A DNA stretch of 64,000 nucleotides, from positions 1,054,001 to 1,118,000 of the forward strand of contig NC_083395.1 in NCBI RefSeq assembly GCF_030864355.1. Direction: 5' to 3'. A program made the position numbers and the translations under genes. How positions within the stretch are numbered: the first letter of the stretch is position 1; each line of letters opens with the position of its first letter. Source of the stretch: Cutaneotrichosporon cavernicola (lineage: Eukaryota > Basidiomycota > Tremellomycetes > Trichosporonales > Trichosporonaceae). The notes beneath the pieces were generated by a model that saw nothing but the letters and a program-made list of their open reading frames with translations, was not told the origin of the DNA and ran no database searches. Positions 48,076 through 58,199 of the stretch are shown here, piece by piece.

Positions 48076-49495
48076 CTATGCGACCTGCGCACCGAGGCCT
48101 TCGGCAAGCATGCGTGCCGGGCGCGCAACCTCGCCCCTCTCACCCATGACAGTGAGGCGGACGCTCACGCCCACCAGGTCAGGTGAATCGTCCAGCGCAG
48201 GCATGGGCGTGAGCTCGTACTTCCTAAACGCCCAGTTGAGCACGTGCGATTCGTACCCGCCTGCAGACGGGAAGCGGACAATGCCCTTGACTGCTGTCAG
48301 CCAAGACACCAGAAATAGGAGTACTCACTGCGGTAGATCTCCGGGATGTACGCGAACTTCTTGAGCTGCGCTTCAAGCTCCTCGCGCGGGAGTGGCTGTA
48401 CCTCCTCTACCATCTCCTCCCCGTCTTTACAAGAGCCACACTCCTCTCCCTTCTTGTGAGAGTGTCCTGGCCTCCGCCCCCCTCGCCACACCGACTTGGT
48501 CTGCACCTCGTCAATGTGCGCCCCCTCGCCTCCAATCGCAGCCCACGTGTCTGCTTCCTCGCTCCCTTTCAGGAACAGCGTACTGTCGAGCCCGAACACG
48601 AGTTCCGGCGTCAGCGGCTTCTCGCGGCTGACCTTGATGTGCGGTGTCGAGTCGGTCAGGTCGCCTAGCCGGTCGAGGAGGAGATCGAACTCCCGCTCGG
48701 ACACGTCCTCGTGCTTGCTTAGGATATGCAGGTCTGTGTACTGCGCCTGCAGTTTGGCAGTCGGCGAGTCGTCCTCGTATCCCCTGAAGTTTACGCAGTC
48801 GATGACCGTCACGACACCGTCAAGCTTGAAGCCCTTGGACTCGAGCGAGCGGATCTGCAGCGCCAGCGTGGCCGGGAAAGCGGAGCCACTGCCGTCAGCG
48901 CGGAGACAAGGGAGACGAAGAAACGGGTGAGACTGAGCCCAAAAAAAATCAGACTAGCCCATCTGGGAACGCTTGGAGTCCCATCCCTCTCCCAGTAAGC
49001 ACCCACCTCGACTCAATGATGATCCTGTCAGGATGGTACTTTTCCCGTATCTCAACGAGGGCGTTCTCCACGAGTCCGACCATCGTGCAGCACAGACACC
49101 CATTGAGGATCTCAGTCACTCCGGAGATGTTACTCTGCTTCGCAAGCAACGAGTCGACTGAGGTCAGCGCCCATCCGGTGGAAGCGCGGAGTTTGAAGGA
49201 ACGGAACGGAACGTACCCTCCACATCGCCGTACTCGTTCTTGAGCAGCATGACCTGCTATCAGCTACACCAATTCACGCCACTGCGCTCCTCACCTTGTA
49301 ATCCTCCGGAAGCTTGCCCAGCAGCCCGAGGATTGTCGTTGTCTTGCCCTGTCGGTCAGTTGACGTGCTCGCTGTAGCTAAATGCCACTAACCGCGCCTG
49401 TCGTCAGCCATGTCCTCGGAGTTGAGCGCGCGCGTACCAAGGAACCCCGTGAAGCACGTCACGGGCGTCGGTTTCCATTCGTCTGTCTCTCCCAT
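48076..49495 (-). CDS. ZNG1: CobW/COG0523 G3E GTPase, zinc metallochaperone
   Basis: Zng1-type proteins hand Zn to client enzymes such as methionine aminopeptidase. Minus-strand exons 49495-49438, 49397-49393, 49348-49295, 49253-49217, 49157-49007, 48888-48329 and about 48290-48076 give about 359 residues. Walker A is GFLGAGKTT, then LLKNEYGDVEVDSLLAKQ, the metal-binding GCLCC, RIIIESSGSAFP and VVTVIDCVNF; the C-terminal domain ends after LTVMGERGEVARP. A His/Cys-rich loop (GHSHKKGEECGSC) is a second likely metal site. Exon 2 is only 5 nt and supplies part of the P-loop; no other splice pattern I tried preserves GAGKT. The upstream frame has a stop, fixing the start. The N-terminal CPELVPI-like client motif of animal homologues is not visible. 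Divergent from CIA1. Confidence 0.88.
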
Positions 49496-49670
49496 GTTGT
49501 CGATGATGCGATGTCAAGCGTTGACACCGCGCCGCGCCCCATGTCTGCGCTCGATGGGGTGGAAGTGTGGAGGCCCCGGAAATCGTATCTCCTGAATTGG
49601 TTCCGCTCGACCATCCTCGATTTCGGGCCACCCAAGCGTACTCTGACAAGGTGACTCATATCTATCAACC
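49496..49670. promoter_or_regulatory. Shared short promoter of ZNG1 and CIA1
   Basis: Only 175 bases lie between the two start codons, so the transcripts share or overlap promoter elements. One inverted CCAAT (ATTGG near 49598) is visible. Co-regulation is inference. Confidence 0.6.
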
Positions 49671-50923
49671 ATGCCCGCGCTCCAACCCATCGCCGATGTG
49701 CCAGGGCACGCCGACCCAGCGTGGGCCGTCGCCTTCAACCCCGCGCGCTCTCTCCTTGCGTCGTGCAGTACCGACCGCGCTGTACGGCTGTATACCTACA
49801 CCCTCCCTCCCTCTTCCTCTGACGACTTCCCATCCCCGTCCTCGCCCAAGCCGGTGTTCAGCCTCGTAACCAGCATTCCGACGGGGCACAAGCGCACTGT
49901 CCGATCGATTGCGTGGGCGCCGGGAGGGCGGACGCTCGCGACCGCCAGCTTTGACTCGACAGTCGGTGTTTGGGAGGAGGAAGAGGAGGGCGAGTGGGAG
50001 TGCGTCACCACGCTTGAAGGGCACGAGAACGAGTGCAAGAGCGTTGCATTCAGCGCGGACGGCGGGTTGCTCGCGTCGTGCTCGCGCGATCGCAGTGTTT
50101 GGGTATGGGAGGGTGAGTTGCTGGGTGGCGGCACTGACGCCAGTCCAGCCGGATGCCGACTTTGAGTGTATTGCCGTGATGATGGACCACGGGGCGGACG
50201 TTAAGGCAGTCGCGTGGCACCCGCACGACGAGGTGGGTTCCAACTAAAGCCGTTCTCTGACGACAGCTCCTCGCGTCCGCGTCCTACGACTCGAACATCC
50301 ATCTGATGTTCGACGACCCAGACAGTGACTGGACGTTAGTCCAGCGCCTCAAACCCGCCCTCGAGGCCACGCCGCTGGAGATCCCAGCCACGGCCTCCCC
50401 GTCTCTTCGTGAGGCACTCTCCCCAACGCCACCGGAGAAGGAAGCGCTGGCGCTCGATATCCCGCCCCTCGTCGAAGACGAGACGGTGTGGTCCATCGCC
50501 TGGTCGCCGAACGGGCGCTTCCTCGCTTCGGGCGGCGATTGTGGTGGTGTGCGTCTTTGGGAGCGCGTGCCTCGCGCTCAGGCCGAGGCTGAGGAGATTG
50601 GCGAGATGGAGGTCGCGACTGGCATGGAGATGCGCGAGGTCAGCCACACGGCAGCGCATGCTGGCGCCGTGTTTGCACTTGCATGGGGTCCAGGGCCGGG
50701 AGCGGGCCTGCTCGCAAGTGCAAGTGCTGATGGGCGTATCATCGTCTGGGAAGTCGAGGACGGCAAGCTCGTGCCGATTGCCGGCGTCAGGGAGGCCCAC
50801 GGCGTCGCAGACGTGAACGGACTCGGGTGGAATGTGAGGGAGGACGGGAAGGGAGCGGGCCTCCTGGCCAGCGCGGCGGACGACGGGAGCGTCAAGGTGT
50901 GGCGCATTGTTGCGGACGAGTAG
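49671..50923 (+). CDS. CIA1: Cia1, WD40 subunit of the cytosolic Fe-S targeting complex
   Basis: Cia1 with Cia2 and Met18 delivers Fe-S clusters to cytosolic and nuclear apoproteins. Exons 49671-50112, 50144-50232 and 50267-50923 give 395 residues, a seven-blade beta-propeller. Blade landmarks: PAWAVAFNPARSLLASCSTD, RTVRSIAWAPGGRTLATASF, HENECKSVAFSADGGLLASC, DVKAVAWHPHDELLASASYD, TVWSIAWSPNGRFLASGG, AVFALAWGPGPGAGLLASAS and the closing LLASAADDGSVKVW. The GHENECKSVAF blade is characteristic of Cia1. Blade 5 has an acidic/Pro insertion. Introns are 31 and 34 nt. Confidence 0.93.
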
Positions 50924-51296
50924 AGAGGAAAATAGAGTTGTAGAGAGGCAACATTCCATCCGCATTTCACAGGTTACCGATTTCTGACTGCTTGTGGCGT
51001 ACAACTTGTGGGCTGTCCCATCTTGAGGCTCTCCTGCACACCCTTGCTCGACGGCACCGTTGCCTTTGCCTGGGCTACGCGAACCGCGTCTTCGAGAATC
51101 GCAAGGCGTCGACGCCACGCAAGTCGGTCATGTCCTCATCGCTCCATCCACGCCCCAACATCTCCTACGGTGGCGTTCCGACACGCAATCCGAACTCTTG
51201 TTTGCAGGCAGTGTATCGTTTGCTATCTCCATCGCGGGAGGATTCTATGCTGACACGCCTGTAGCACTTATCGTTGTGAAGCATACACACCACGGC
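50924..51296. other. Intergenic stretch
   Basis: CIA1 3' region followed by sequence 3' of the dehydrogenase remnant. No gene seen. Confidence 0.4.
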
Positions 51297-52060
51297 CTAC
51301 GACGGGGCCGAGCACCCTCCGTCCATGAGATTGGTACCAGTGAGAAAATGCGACGCCCCGTCCGAGCAGAGGAGCACCATGTCGCCAATCTCTGCGGGTG
51401 CCCCAAACTGACCGACCGCCGTCCCCTCCATCCACTTATGTACGAACTCCGGCCGCTCAATTTAGATATCCCCGCTTGCGACGTACCCCGGCGACAGGTC
51501 GTTTATCGCGATGCCGTATCTCGTCCACTCGCCGGCGAGGCACTGCGTTATGTTAGCGCGACCAAGGAAACCTACCTTTGGGAGCAAGAGTAGTCCAGCC
51601 TTGGAGGCGCTGTACACCGCCTGCCTCTGGAGCCCGTTAAGCATCCCACACACACTGACGAAGATGATATTCGTCCCCAGACATGCGGTTTCGTCTTCGT
51701 GGCTGAGCCAATGCCGCACAAATGCGCGAGCTAGATGGATCGACGCATAAAGGTTCGACTCCACGACATGTGAGGTCGTCTACATCAGCTATATCACCAA
51801 ATACGCACCGTCCGTAACGTCAAGTAGCGCCACAGGCTTACGCTGGCGTTGTTGACCACGATGTCCATCTCACTAACGTCTCGCGCCACCCGCGCCACCA
51901 CTTCGTCGACGACCCAACTTTGTTCACCGGGTCAGTGGTAGACGTGCACGCGCGTGCGGACTCGGCCCCTACGGCGGCCGCTGCTTCGGATGGGTCGCGG
52001 GAAGTGTACGTGATCACGATCGTTGCGCTTGTGTTAGTGATGACGGGAGCAGTGAGGTCC
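51297..52060 (-). pseudogene. Decayed short-chain dehydrogenase/reductase
   Basis: On the minus strand the pieces of an SDR follow in order: VITYTSRDPSEAAAA (beta2 region), VSEMDIVVNNAS (NNAG motif), VVESNLYASIHLARAFVRHW, IIFVSVCGMLNG, YSASKAG (catalytic Tyr-X3-Lys), GIAINDLSPGYVASGDI, then, after an in-frame TAA (51464-51462), EFVHKWMEGTAVGQFG, LLCSDGASHFLTGTNLMDGG and a normal end. Two introns of 29 and 33 nt can still be recognised. Missing are an N-terminal start and the TGxxxGIG cofactor loop, and there is a frame shift near 51930. The premature stop plus lost Rossmann start argue for a pseudogene, probably young since the catalytic residues survive. Confidence 0.75.
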
Positions 52061-52419
52061 AGAATAAGAAACCGGGGGTGTTGGTTACTAGGAATAAGTG
52101 GCCGGACATCGAGGCCGTGACTCCACTGACTGGAGTTGTCCTTTATCGTCCTCTGTCCAGCTCTCTAGTTCTAAGCTCGTTGAGGTTCCGAGGTCACCAT
52201 CATTCCATTTGTGCTTCCATTCCTCAAGCTTTGGGTGCTTTGGATGACATGGTTGGTCGGGTGCCTGACCCTAGATCGGCAATGAGGCAATGCAGCTTCG
52301 CTCAAGCCCTCATCTTCAAGTGAAGAAGCATGTGACCATCCATGCTCTCTCTTTGTAGGATCAACTTCTGCTCAACCCTCTACTGATCCATCCGCCTCAT
52401 CCACCTCATCCAACTTGTC
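52061..52419. other. Intergenic stretch, promoter of membrane protein B
   Basis: No gene seen. The last ~50 bases before the ATG at 52420 are C/T-rich. Confidence 0.45.
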
Positions 52420-52971
52420 ATGCTCGCCTTCCTCCTCCTCTTCCTTGGCCTCGTCCTGGCGGCGCCAGCCCCGCAGGTTGTCTCCGATCTCCCCTCCCCC
52501 AAGTCCACATTCCTCCCCGAAGGCCCCACAACCGTCGTCTACACCTGGACGTACCCGTATACCCAAACCAAGACCGTGGTCTATGGCGGGCCAGACTGGA
52601 CGACTTATGTCGATTACACCACGATCGAGGGGACGCGCGTGCTCCAGACCGTGGTTGCGCCTACGCGTGTGGCTATATCTAACCCCGTTGCTACGTCGTC
52701 TTCTGCGGCGGCCGGGAAGAGCAAGGATTGCAGTTGGGTGATGATTCTGGTTCTTATTTTGGGCATGCTGGTGCTTAGTGCCCTCGTGAGTTTGACAGAG
52801 CGAGGGGAGAGGTAAAAATGTTGGCGTTGCTGACATTAGGCGGCTTGGTTCCTCCTCCATCGCCGGAAGACGAAGAGTGCCGCAGCCGCTGCGACCGTAC
52901 CCGTGGTCAAGAAGTCGCCGAGCATCGCGAGCAGCGACGCGTCGTCGACCTACTCGAAGGAGGAGGCGTGA
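52420..52971 (+). CDS. Small single-pass membrane protein B (signal peptide, lumenal stalk, TM, basic tail)
   Basis: No known family. Exons 52420-52785 and 52840-52971 (54-nt intron) give 165 residues. Signal peptide LAFLLLFLGLVLAAPAP; lumenal Thr/Tyr-rich part with FLPEGPTTVVYTWTYPY and aromatic TTYVDYTT; Ser/Ala linker; TM segment (about 107-128, VMILVLILGMLVLSAL); tail LLHRRKTKS then Ala-rich and Ser-rich ending YSKEEA. As in the 47-kb gene, the intron falls in phase 0 inside the TM, and the LPxG/PTT motif follows the signal peptide. Both second exons are 132 nt. I infer a paralogous pair in opposite orientation about 5 kb apart. Function unknown. Confidence 0.78.
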
Positions 52972-53315
52972 GCTTCTCTTACATGACTACTCATGTAAGA
53001 GGTCCGAGGGAGGAGGTAGCAGTTGTGGTGTAAGGAGGACATCGATGATCGAGCCCGTTGTAACAAAAATGTTTACATGCACATGGACATTTTGGTCGAA
53101 TACAGACGTCGTTAGTGTGATTGTTACGGCAGGAGTTAGTGCTCTCATCACACCTGACGTACGTCTTGAACAAAGAGCAATTCGATGAGTATGAACACCT
53201 GGAGAGATGACGTTCAAGCCGGGATTGCAGCAGACCATTGCCCGCTGACGAGCACTCTACTTCTAGAATGTTGCATATGCCACGACGTTGTAACTCTACA
53301 TGTATCCCCCGCACA
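52972..53315. other. Convergent 3' intergenic stretch
   Basis: Between the stop of membrane protein B (+) and of RPT4 (-). No gene seen. Confidence 0.45.
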
Positions 53316-54792
53316 CTAGATGGCCTGGTAGTCCCTGTCCGTCAGCTTCACGTCAAGAATACGTAGCTGCCACTCACAGAGTCGTCTCGTGCTTCTTGGC
53401 GTCGCTGATCTTGCGCACGGCCTTCATGAAGTCCTCCTGGACGATGGCGTCGCGGTCGTCGCGGATCGCAAACATGCCGGCCTCTGTGCAGATGTTGCGC
53501 AGGTCGGCGCCGTTGAACCCGTCCGAGAGCTTCACAACAGCCTCGTAGTCAATGTCACCGCTCTTGTTGATGCCCTTGGCGTGAATCTTGAGAATCTCAA
53601 GGCGCCCCTGCTCGTTGGGCAGCGGAATCTCAATCTTGCGGTCAAGACGGCCGGGACGGAGGAGCGCTGGATCGAGCGTGTCGGGACGGTTCGTCGCCAT
53701 GATGAGCTTGGTACGGCCAAGCGAGTCGAAGCCGTCCATCTGGTTGAGCAGCTCCATGAGTGTACGCTGGATCTCGCGGTCGGCAGACGTGCCCTCGCTG
53801 AAACGGCGACCACCGATCGCGTCAATCTCGTCCATGAAGATGATGCAGGGCTCGTGCTCGCGCGCATATGCGAACATCTCGCGGACTAGACGTGCGGACT
53901 CGCCGATGTACTTGTCGACGATCTGGAGTTAGTCGATGCCCAAATTTGGGAATGCTGGCTCGAACGCGGTGGGTATTGCTAGCCTGACCGCTACCCTGGC
54001 TCCACTCACAGCTGAAGAGACGACCTTGAGGAAGTTAGTGTTGAGCGTGGACGCAACGGCACGTGCCAGCAGCGTCTTGCCCGTCCCTGGTGGGCCGTAC
54101 AGGAGCACACCCTTTGGAGGGTTGATGCCAACACGCTCAAACAGCTCGGGGTTCATGAGAGGCAGCTCGATGACCTCGCGCAGCTCGCGAACCTGGTCAC
54201 CCAGTCCACCGATACCTGCAAACGACACGCTTCCTGGGTCCTCAAGGCTCATGCTGTACACCATTGGGTCGACCTCGCGCGGCAGGATGCGCATGATCGT
54301 CAATGTTGTCATGTCGAGAGACACGCGTAGACCGGCCTTGAGCTGGCCGTCAGTGAGGAAGGGCGGAGACTCACCTTTTCGGCAGGCAGGGTAGGGCGGT
54401 AAGACACAACGTAGCGAGGCCCGCTCGATGCCTTAACGATGACTGCTGTCAGCTTGCCGTTAGATGACCACCTAGCGGACTCACACCTCTCGTCGTCGAG
54501 CTGCTTTAACACCTCGCCGATGATCTGTCCGACGCTCTGCAGCGCCTTCATGTCCTCCTCGGTCTTATCATAGTCGGCATTGAGTGCGCGGATGTTCAGG
54601 CGGACTGAGTCAGCTCTGTCAATACCAACACGTACCCTTCTTGAGGTTGTCGCTGAAGTTGCTGTGGTCGCGCACCTTCTACTCTGTCAGCGGGGTTGCG
54701 TGAAGGGAACGTACCTGGCGATACGCCTTGAGGGCATCGATCTTTGCCTGTTCAAAGTTGTGCGTGGACGAGGATGCCTCCGTGGACGCCAT
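53316..54792 (-). CDS. RPT4: 26S proteasome AAA-ATPase Rpt4
   Basis: One of six ATPases in the proteasome base ring that unfold substrates. Minus-strand exons 54792-54715, 54678-54636, 54604-54485, 54442-54375, 54342-54010, 53922-53378 and 53334-53316 give 401 residues. N-terminal coiled coil ([20 protein letters not shown]), OB domain ([13 protein letters not shown]), Walker A GPPGTGKT (186-193), Walker [11 protein letters not shown], and the arginine fingers within [20 protein letters not shown]-like [16 protein letters not shown] and the end LDYQAI match Rpt4/PSMC6 (LDYKPV) rather than the HbYX-ending Rpts. The final exon codes only six residues. Exon 4 has tandem acceptors; the one giving ERFIVKA fits the family. 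Confidence 0.95.
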
Positions 54793-55024
54793 GGTGGTTG
54801 GTATGTGTTGTTGCTCAAGAGGATCAGATCAGATCAGTTATGGTGGATAGCAGCGTCATGCCACTACAACCTCAACGCGCGTCCTCCCTACACATTATCC
54901 ATTCCTCCCCTTTTGTCAACTCACGCGATCGACACGCGACTGAACTTCAACATCACCTCCACTTTAAATTTCAGTCAATGGGAGTGCACTTAATTACTTT
55001 GGCAACAACAATTTCCGCGTGTCC
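54793..55024. promoter_or_regulatory. Divergent region between RPT4 and TRM2
   Basis: 232 bases between start codons hold both promoters. A short GATCAGATCAGATCAG tandem occurs at about 54820-54836 in the RPT4 leader. No perfect PACE-like proteasome box is apparent. Confidence 0.5.
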
Positions 55025-56985
55025 ATGTTAACGCGCGCACTCTTACGCGCCTCAATCCCTCGCACACACTTGTTCCGCACCATGTCGTCACTCCACACAC
55101 CAACCGGTTCACCTGCTCCCAAGAAGGTGCGCGCCGACGAGCCGCCCATGAACGGCTCCTCTGACGCGCCTTCCGCTGCTCCGGCCAAGGCCCAGCCCAA
55201 GCCCCAGCAGAAGCCTCAGCAGGGCAAGGCCAAGCGCAAGCGCAACAAGCGCTACCTCCCCGACCCTTACTCTCACGGCGACATCCTCCACCGCGACATC
55301 GCCGACTTCCTCGGCAAGGAGTATGTCGACGGTGTGGTCGCACGCGGGGACGAGAGCGAATGGGCTGCGCCAGAGGGGCTGGAACTGCAGACCGTTTATG
55401 AGCTGCGTGTCGGCGCAATGGGCCGGAACGGTGAGTCAGAAAGCTCCAGGTGAGAAGCTGGTGACTGACCCCAGGCGACAGCATTTCTCTCTTTGAGGAG
55501 GACGGCAAGAAGTGGGCCATCGTCACGCCCATGGCGCACCCTGGCGACCTGATCCGCGCCAAGGTATGGAAGCACGACCGGTTCCACAGTGTCGCCGACT
55601 ATGTCGAGACGCTTGAGTACTGTGACGACCTGCGCGGTGGCGAGGGCGATCGCCGCAAGTTCCCGGAGGCCGGGTGCAAGTATTTTGGCGTGTGGTGAGT
55701 GCCGAGGGGGTTAGCAGTGCTAGGGCACCTGGTTGACAACAGCGGTGGCTGCCAACTTCAGGACGTGCCATACACCAAGCAGCTCGAGCACAAGAAGCGC
55801 ACTGTCGACCTCGCCTACCAGCGCTACTCGGGGCTCGAATCTGGCAAGGTGCCCGCAATCCTCGACACGATCGGGTCGCCCAAGCAGTGGGCGTACCGTA
55901 CCAAGATCACGCCCCACTTTGACGCAATGCCTAAGGCTGTGCGCGCTGCTCATGCGTCAGAGGAAGAGGCGGGTAACCCTCCCTCGTGGGTGCCCAAGAT
56001 CGGCTTCAACACCATCGGTGGGGGCCGTGTGGCCGACATCGAGGAGTGTGTGATCGCAACTGGCGTCCTCAACGCCAAGCTCACCGAGGAACGGCAACGC
56101 ATCAGGGAGTAAGTGTCTTCCTCAGCTCGGCAGCGTTCGGAAGCTGACCCCAGTACGATCGCAACGTTTAAGCGTGGCGCGACTCTGCTGTTGCGCGACT
56201 CTCTGCCAGCGCCGGACCCGCTCCCCACCGCCGAGAACCCCTTCGACCCCTCCACGCCAACTGACACGGCGCACATTGCTATTACAAACCACAAGCAGCA
56301 GGTGTACGAGCGCGTCGGCGACTTCTTGTTCTCATTTGCCGCGGGCTCGTTCTTCCAGAACAACAACTCCATCCTCATTCCACTCACCGACTACGTCAAG
56401 GCTGCCATCTTCCCGCCAGGTATGACATCCAAGCGGCCGACTCACCTCGTCGACACGTACTGCGGCTCGGGTCTGTTCGGGATTACACTCTCCCCGGAGT
56501 TCGAGCGGGTTGCTGGTGTCGAGATCTCACAGGACTCGATCACGGCCGCCAAGGCCAACGCCGAGATGAACGGACTCGGGACGAAGACAACGTGGCTGTG
56601 CGGCAAGGCCGAGGACATCTTTGGCGGGCTGGCTGAGGCCGGCTTTGGAGGCGACCACTCGTGTGTCGTGATTGACGTGAGTTGAGAGGCGTTCTGGACG
56701 TGGGACATGAATTGTGGACGGGAACGCTGACCCCAGCCACCACGCAAGGGATGCGACACGCCGTTCCTCGAGCAGCTGCTCGAGTTCCGCCCTCTCACCG
56801 CCGTCTACGTTTCGTGCAACGTGCACACGCAGGCGCGCGACATTGGGTGGTTCGTGAATGAGAGCGAGAAACGCGGTGAGGGCAAGTGGCGGTACGAGCT
56901 TGAGAGCCTGCGCGGCTTCGACCTGTTCCCGCAGACTGCGCATGTGGAGAGCGTGGGTGTGTTGCGGCTGGTTGAGGAGGCATAA
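55025..56985 (+). CDS. TRM2: tRNA (uracil-54-C5)-methyltransferase
   Basis: Makes ribothymidine at position 54 of tRNAs. Exons 55025-55430, 55475-55694, 55743-56108, 56154-56676 and 56737-56985 give 587 residues from the first ATG. Landmarks: basic N-terminal region (KAKRKRNKR), CGGCQLQDV, SAM-binding VDTYCGSGLFGI and DPPRKGCD, and the catalytic-Cys loop YVSCNVHTQARD. A second in-frame ATG lies at 55082 (MSSLHTPTG). The 19 residues between the two starts (LTRALLRASIPRTHLFR) are Arg-rich, without acids and amphipathic, like a mitochondrial presequence, so two start sites could give mitochondrial and cytosolic/nuclear forms. This is inference. Introns 1, 3 and 4 end in CTGACCCCAG. Confidence 0.92.
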
Positions 56986-57134
56986 GGCCGGATGAGCATG
57001 TAATGGAGTTAGACAGAGTTGATTTCTTAACAGGCTCATGCAACGAGCTACAGACTGCTATGTCTACACTGGGGGCTGGGTTCGACTGGTATCAGCTATC
57101 CAGTGTGCAGAGTTCTCCCATCTCAGGACTCACG
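56986..57134. other. Convergent 3' intergenic stretch
   Basis: 149 bases between the stops of TRM2 (+) and the hydratase gene (-); nothing else seen. Confidence 0.5.
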
Positions 57135-57956
57135 CTACTTCTTCCGCTTGGCGTTGTACTTCTCCACAGCCTCGTGTGTGCTGGGATCGGCAAAGACGCG
57201 CGAAAAGACGTCGATGCTTCGCGCGATGCCATCGACATGGCTCTCGTTCATCCACGCCTCATTGAGTTCCTTCTGAGCAGCCATAACGACGGGAGTGAGC
57301 TCAGCGACCTTGCCAAGCATCTCCTCTCCCTTGGCAACCAAGTCCCCCTGCTCCGCGAATGCATTAACGAACCCCGCTCCCAGCTTCTCAACGGGATAAA
57401 TCTCGCCGAGCAACAGCATCTCCTTTGCCAAACTCAGCCCGACGTGATGCCTCAACAAAGCAGCATCCACGACACTTGGAATGCCGACCTTTGTCTCGGG
57501 CAATCCCACGCGAACGCCGGGAACAGCCAGGCGCAAATCAGCCGCGAGGGCCATCTCAAACGCGGCACCGAGGCAGTATCCGTGCACGAGCACCGCGGTG
57601 ACTTTGGGCGAGAGGCGGAGGCAACCAACCGCGCGCCCAACTTTGACGATCAGGTCGCGGGCGGCCGCTGTATCCAGTCCCTCAAAGGCCGACGTGTTCA
57701 TGCCCGCACAGAAGGCCCGTCCTGCACCCGCTACGGCGATTGCGCGTACCGAGTCCGGGGCGCCTTCGACCGCCTGGATAAAAGCATCGAGGTCGGCCGG
57801 CGTGAGCGCGTTAAGCTGGTTTGGGCGGTTCAATGTGATGAGGCGGGTTGGGCCCCGGTCCTCGACTAGGATTCCGGAGGTGGCGGAGGAGGAGTGGCGG
57901 AGGAGCGGGATGAGGGGCCGCGCGAGAGCGGCACGACGTGTGACGAGACTGATCAT
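57135..57956 (-). CDS. Enoyl-CoA hydratase/isomerase family protein
   Basis: Single exon, 273 residues, crotonase fold. The N-terminus MISLVTRRAALARPLIPLLR is Arg-rich and Ser-rich, a probable mitochondrial presequence. Oxyanion-hole segments are AVAGAGRAFCAGMN and HGYCLGAAFEMALAADLRLA; the following LPETKVGIPSVVDAALL holds the conserved Glu position with an atypical PSVVDAALLRH stretch. The C-terminus has the usual helix with EKYNAKRKK at the end. Which acyl-CoA it acts on is unclear: hydratase, isomerase or a related reaction. The start was set at 57956; an in-frame extension upstream is low-complexity leader. Lack of introns is unusual for this window. Confidence 0.88.
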   Translation of the reverse strand: MISLVTRRAALARPLIPLLRHSSSATSGILVEDRGPTRLITLNRPNQLNALTPADLDAFIQAVEGAPDSVRAIAVAGAGRAFCAGMNTSAFEGLDTAAARDLIVKVGRAVGCLRLSPKVTAVLVHGYCLGAAFEMALAADLRLAVPGVRVGLPETKVGIPSVVDAALLRHHVGLSLAKEMLLLGEIYPVEKLGAGFVNAFAEQGDLVAKGEEMLGKVAELTPVVMAAQKELNEAWMNESHVDGIARSIDVFSRVFADPSTHEAVEKYNAKRKK

Positions 57957-58199
57957 CTTGATGCGAGATGCGAGTTGCGAGATGGGGGGTTGAGACGTTG
58001 AGAGTGTTGGTGATGTTGGGAGGCTGATTGTGGGCTGTGATTGCCGGTAATCAATGCCGCGAACGCCGAGTCGGCCATCGCCGAACACTTCCGCTCGACA
58101 CGCTTCCTGCTTCATGTCGCAGGTCAGAGGAAACCACTATAATGCATTACTATACGGAATACCCAGCAGAACCACTAATGTACAACGACAACTCGGCGC
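57957..58199. other. Intergenic stretch
   Basis: Leader of the hydratase gene and 3' flank of the locus at 58200-59086. No gene recognised. Confidence 0.4.

Noticed and set aside
57957..58115. In-frame N-terminal extension of the enoyl-CoA hydratase-like protein
   Set aside because: The added residues are low complexity; the ATG at 57956 starts a good mitochondrial presequence.
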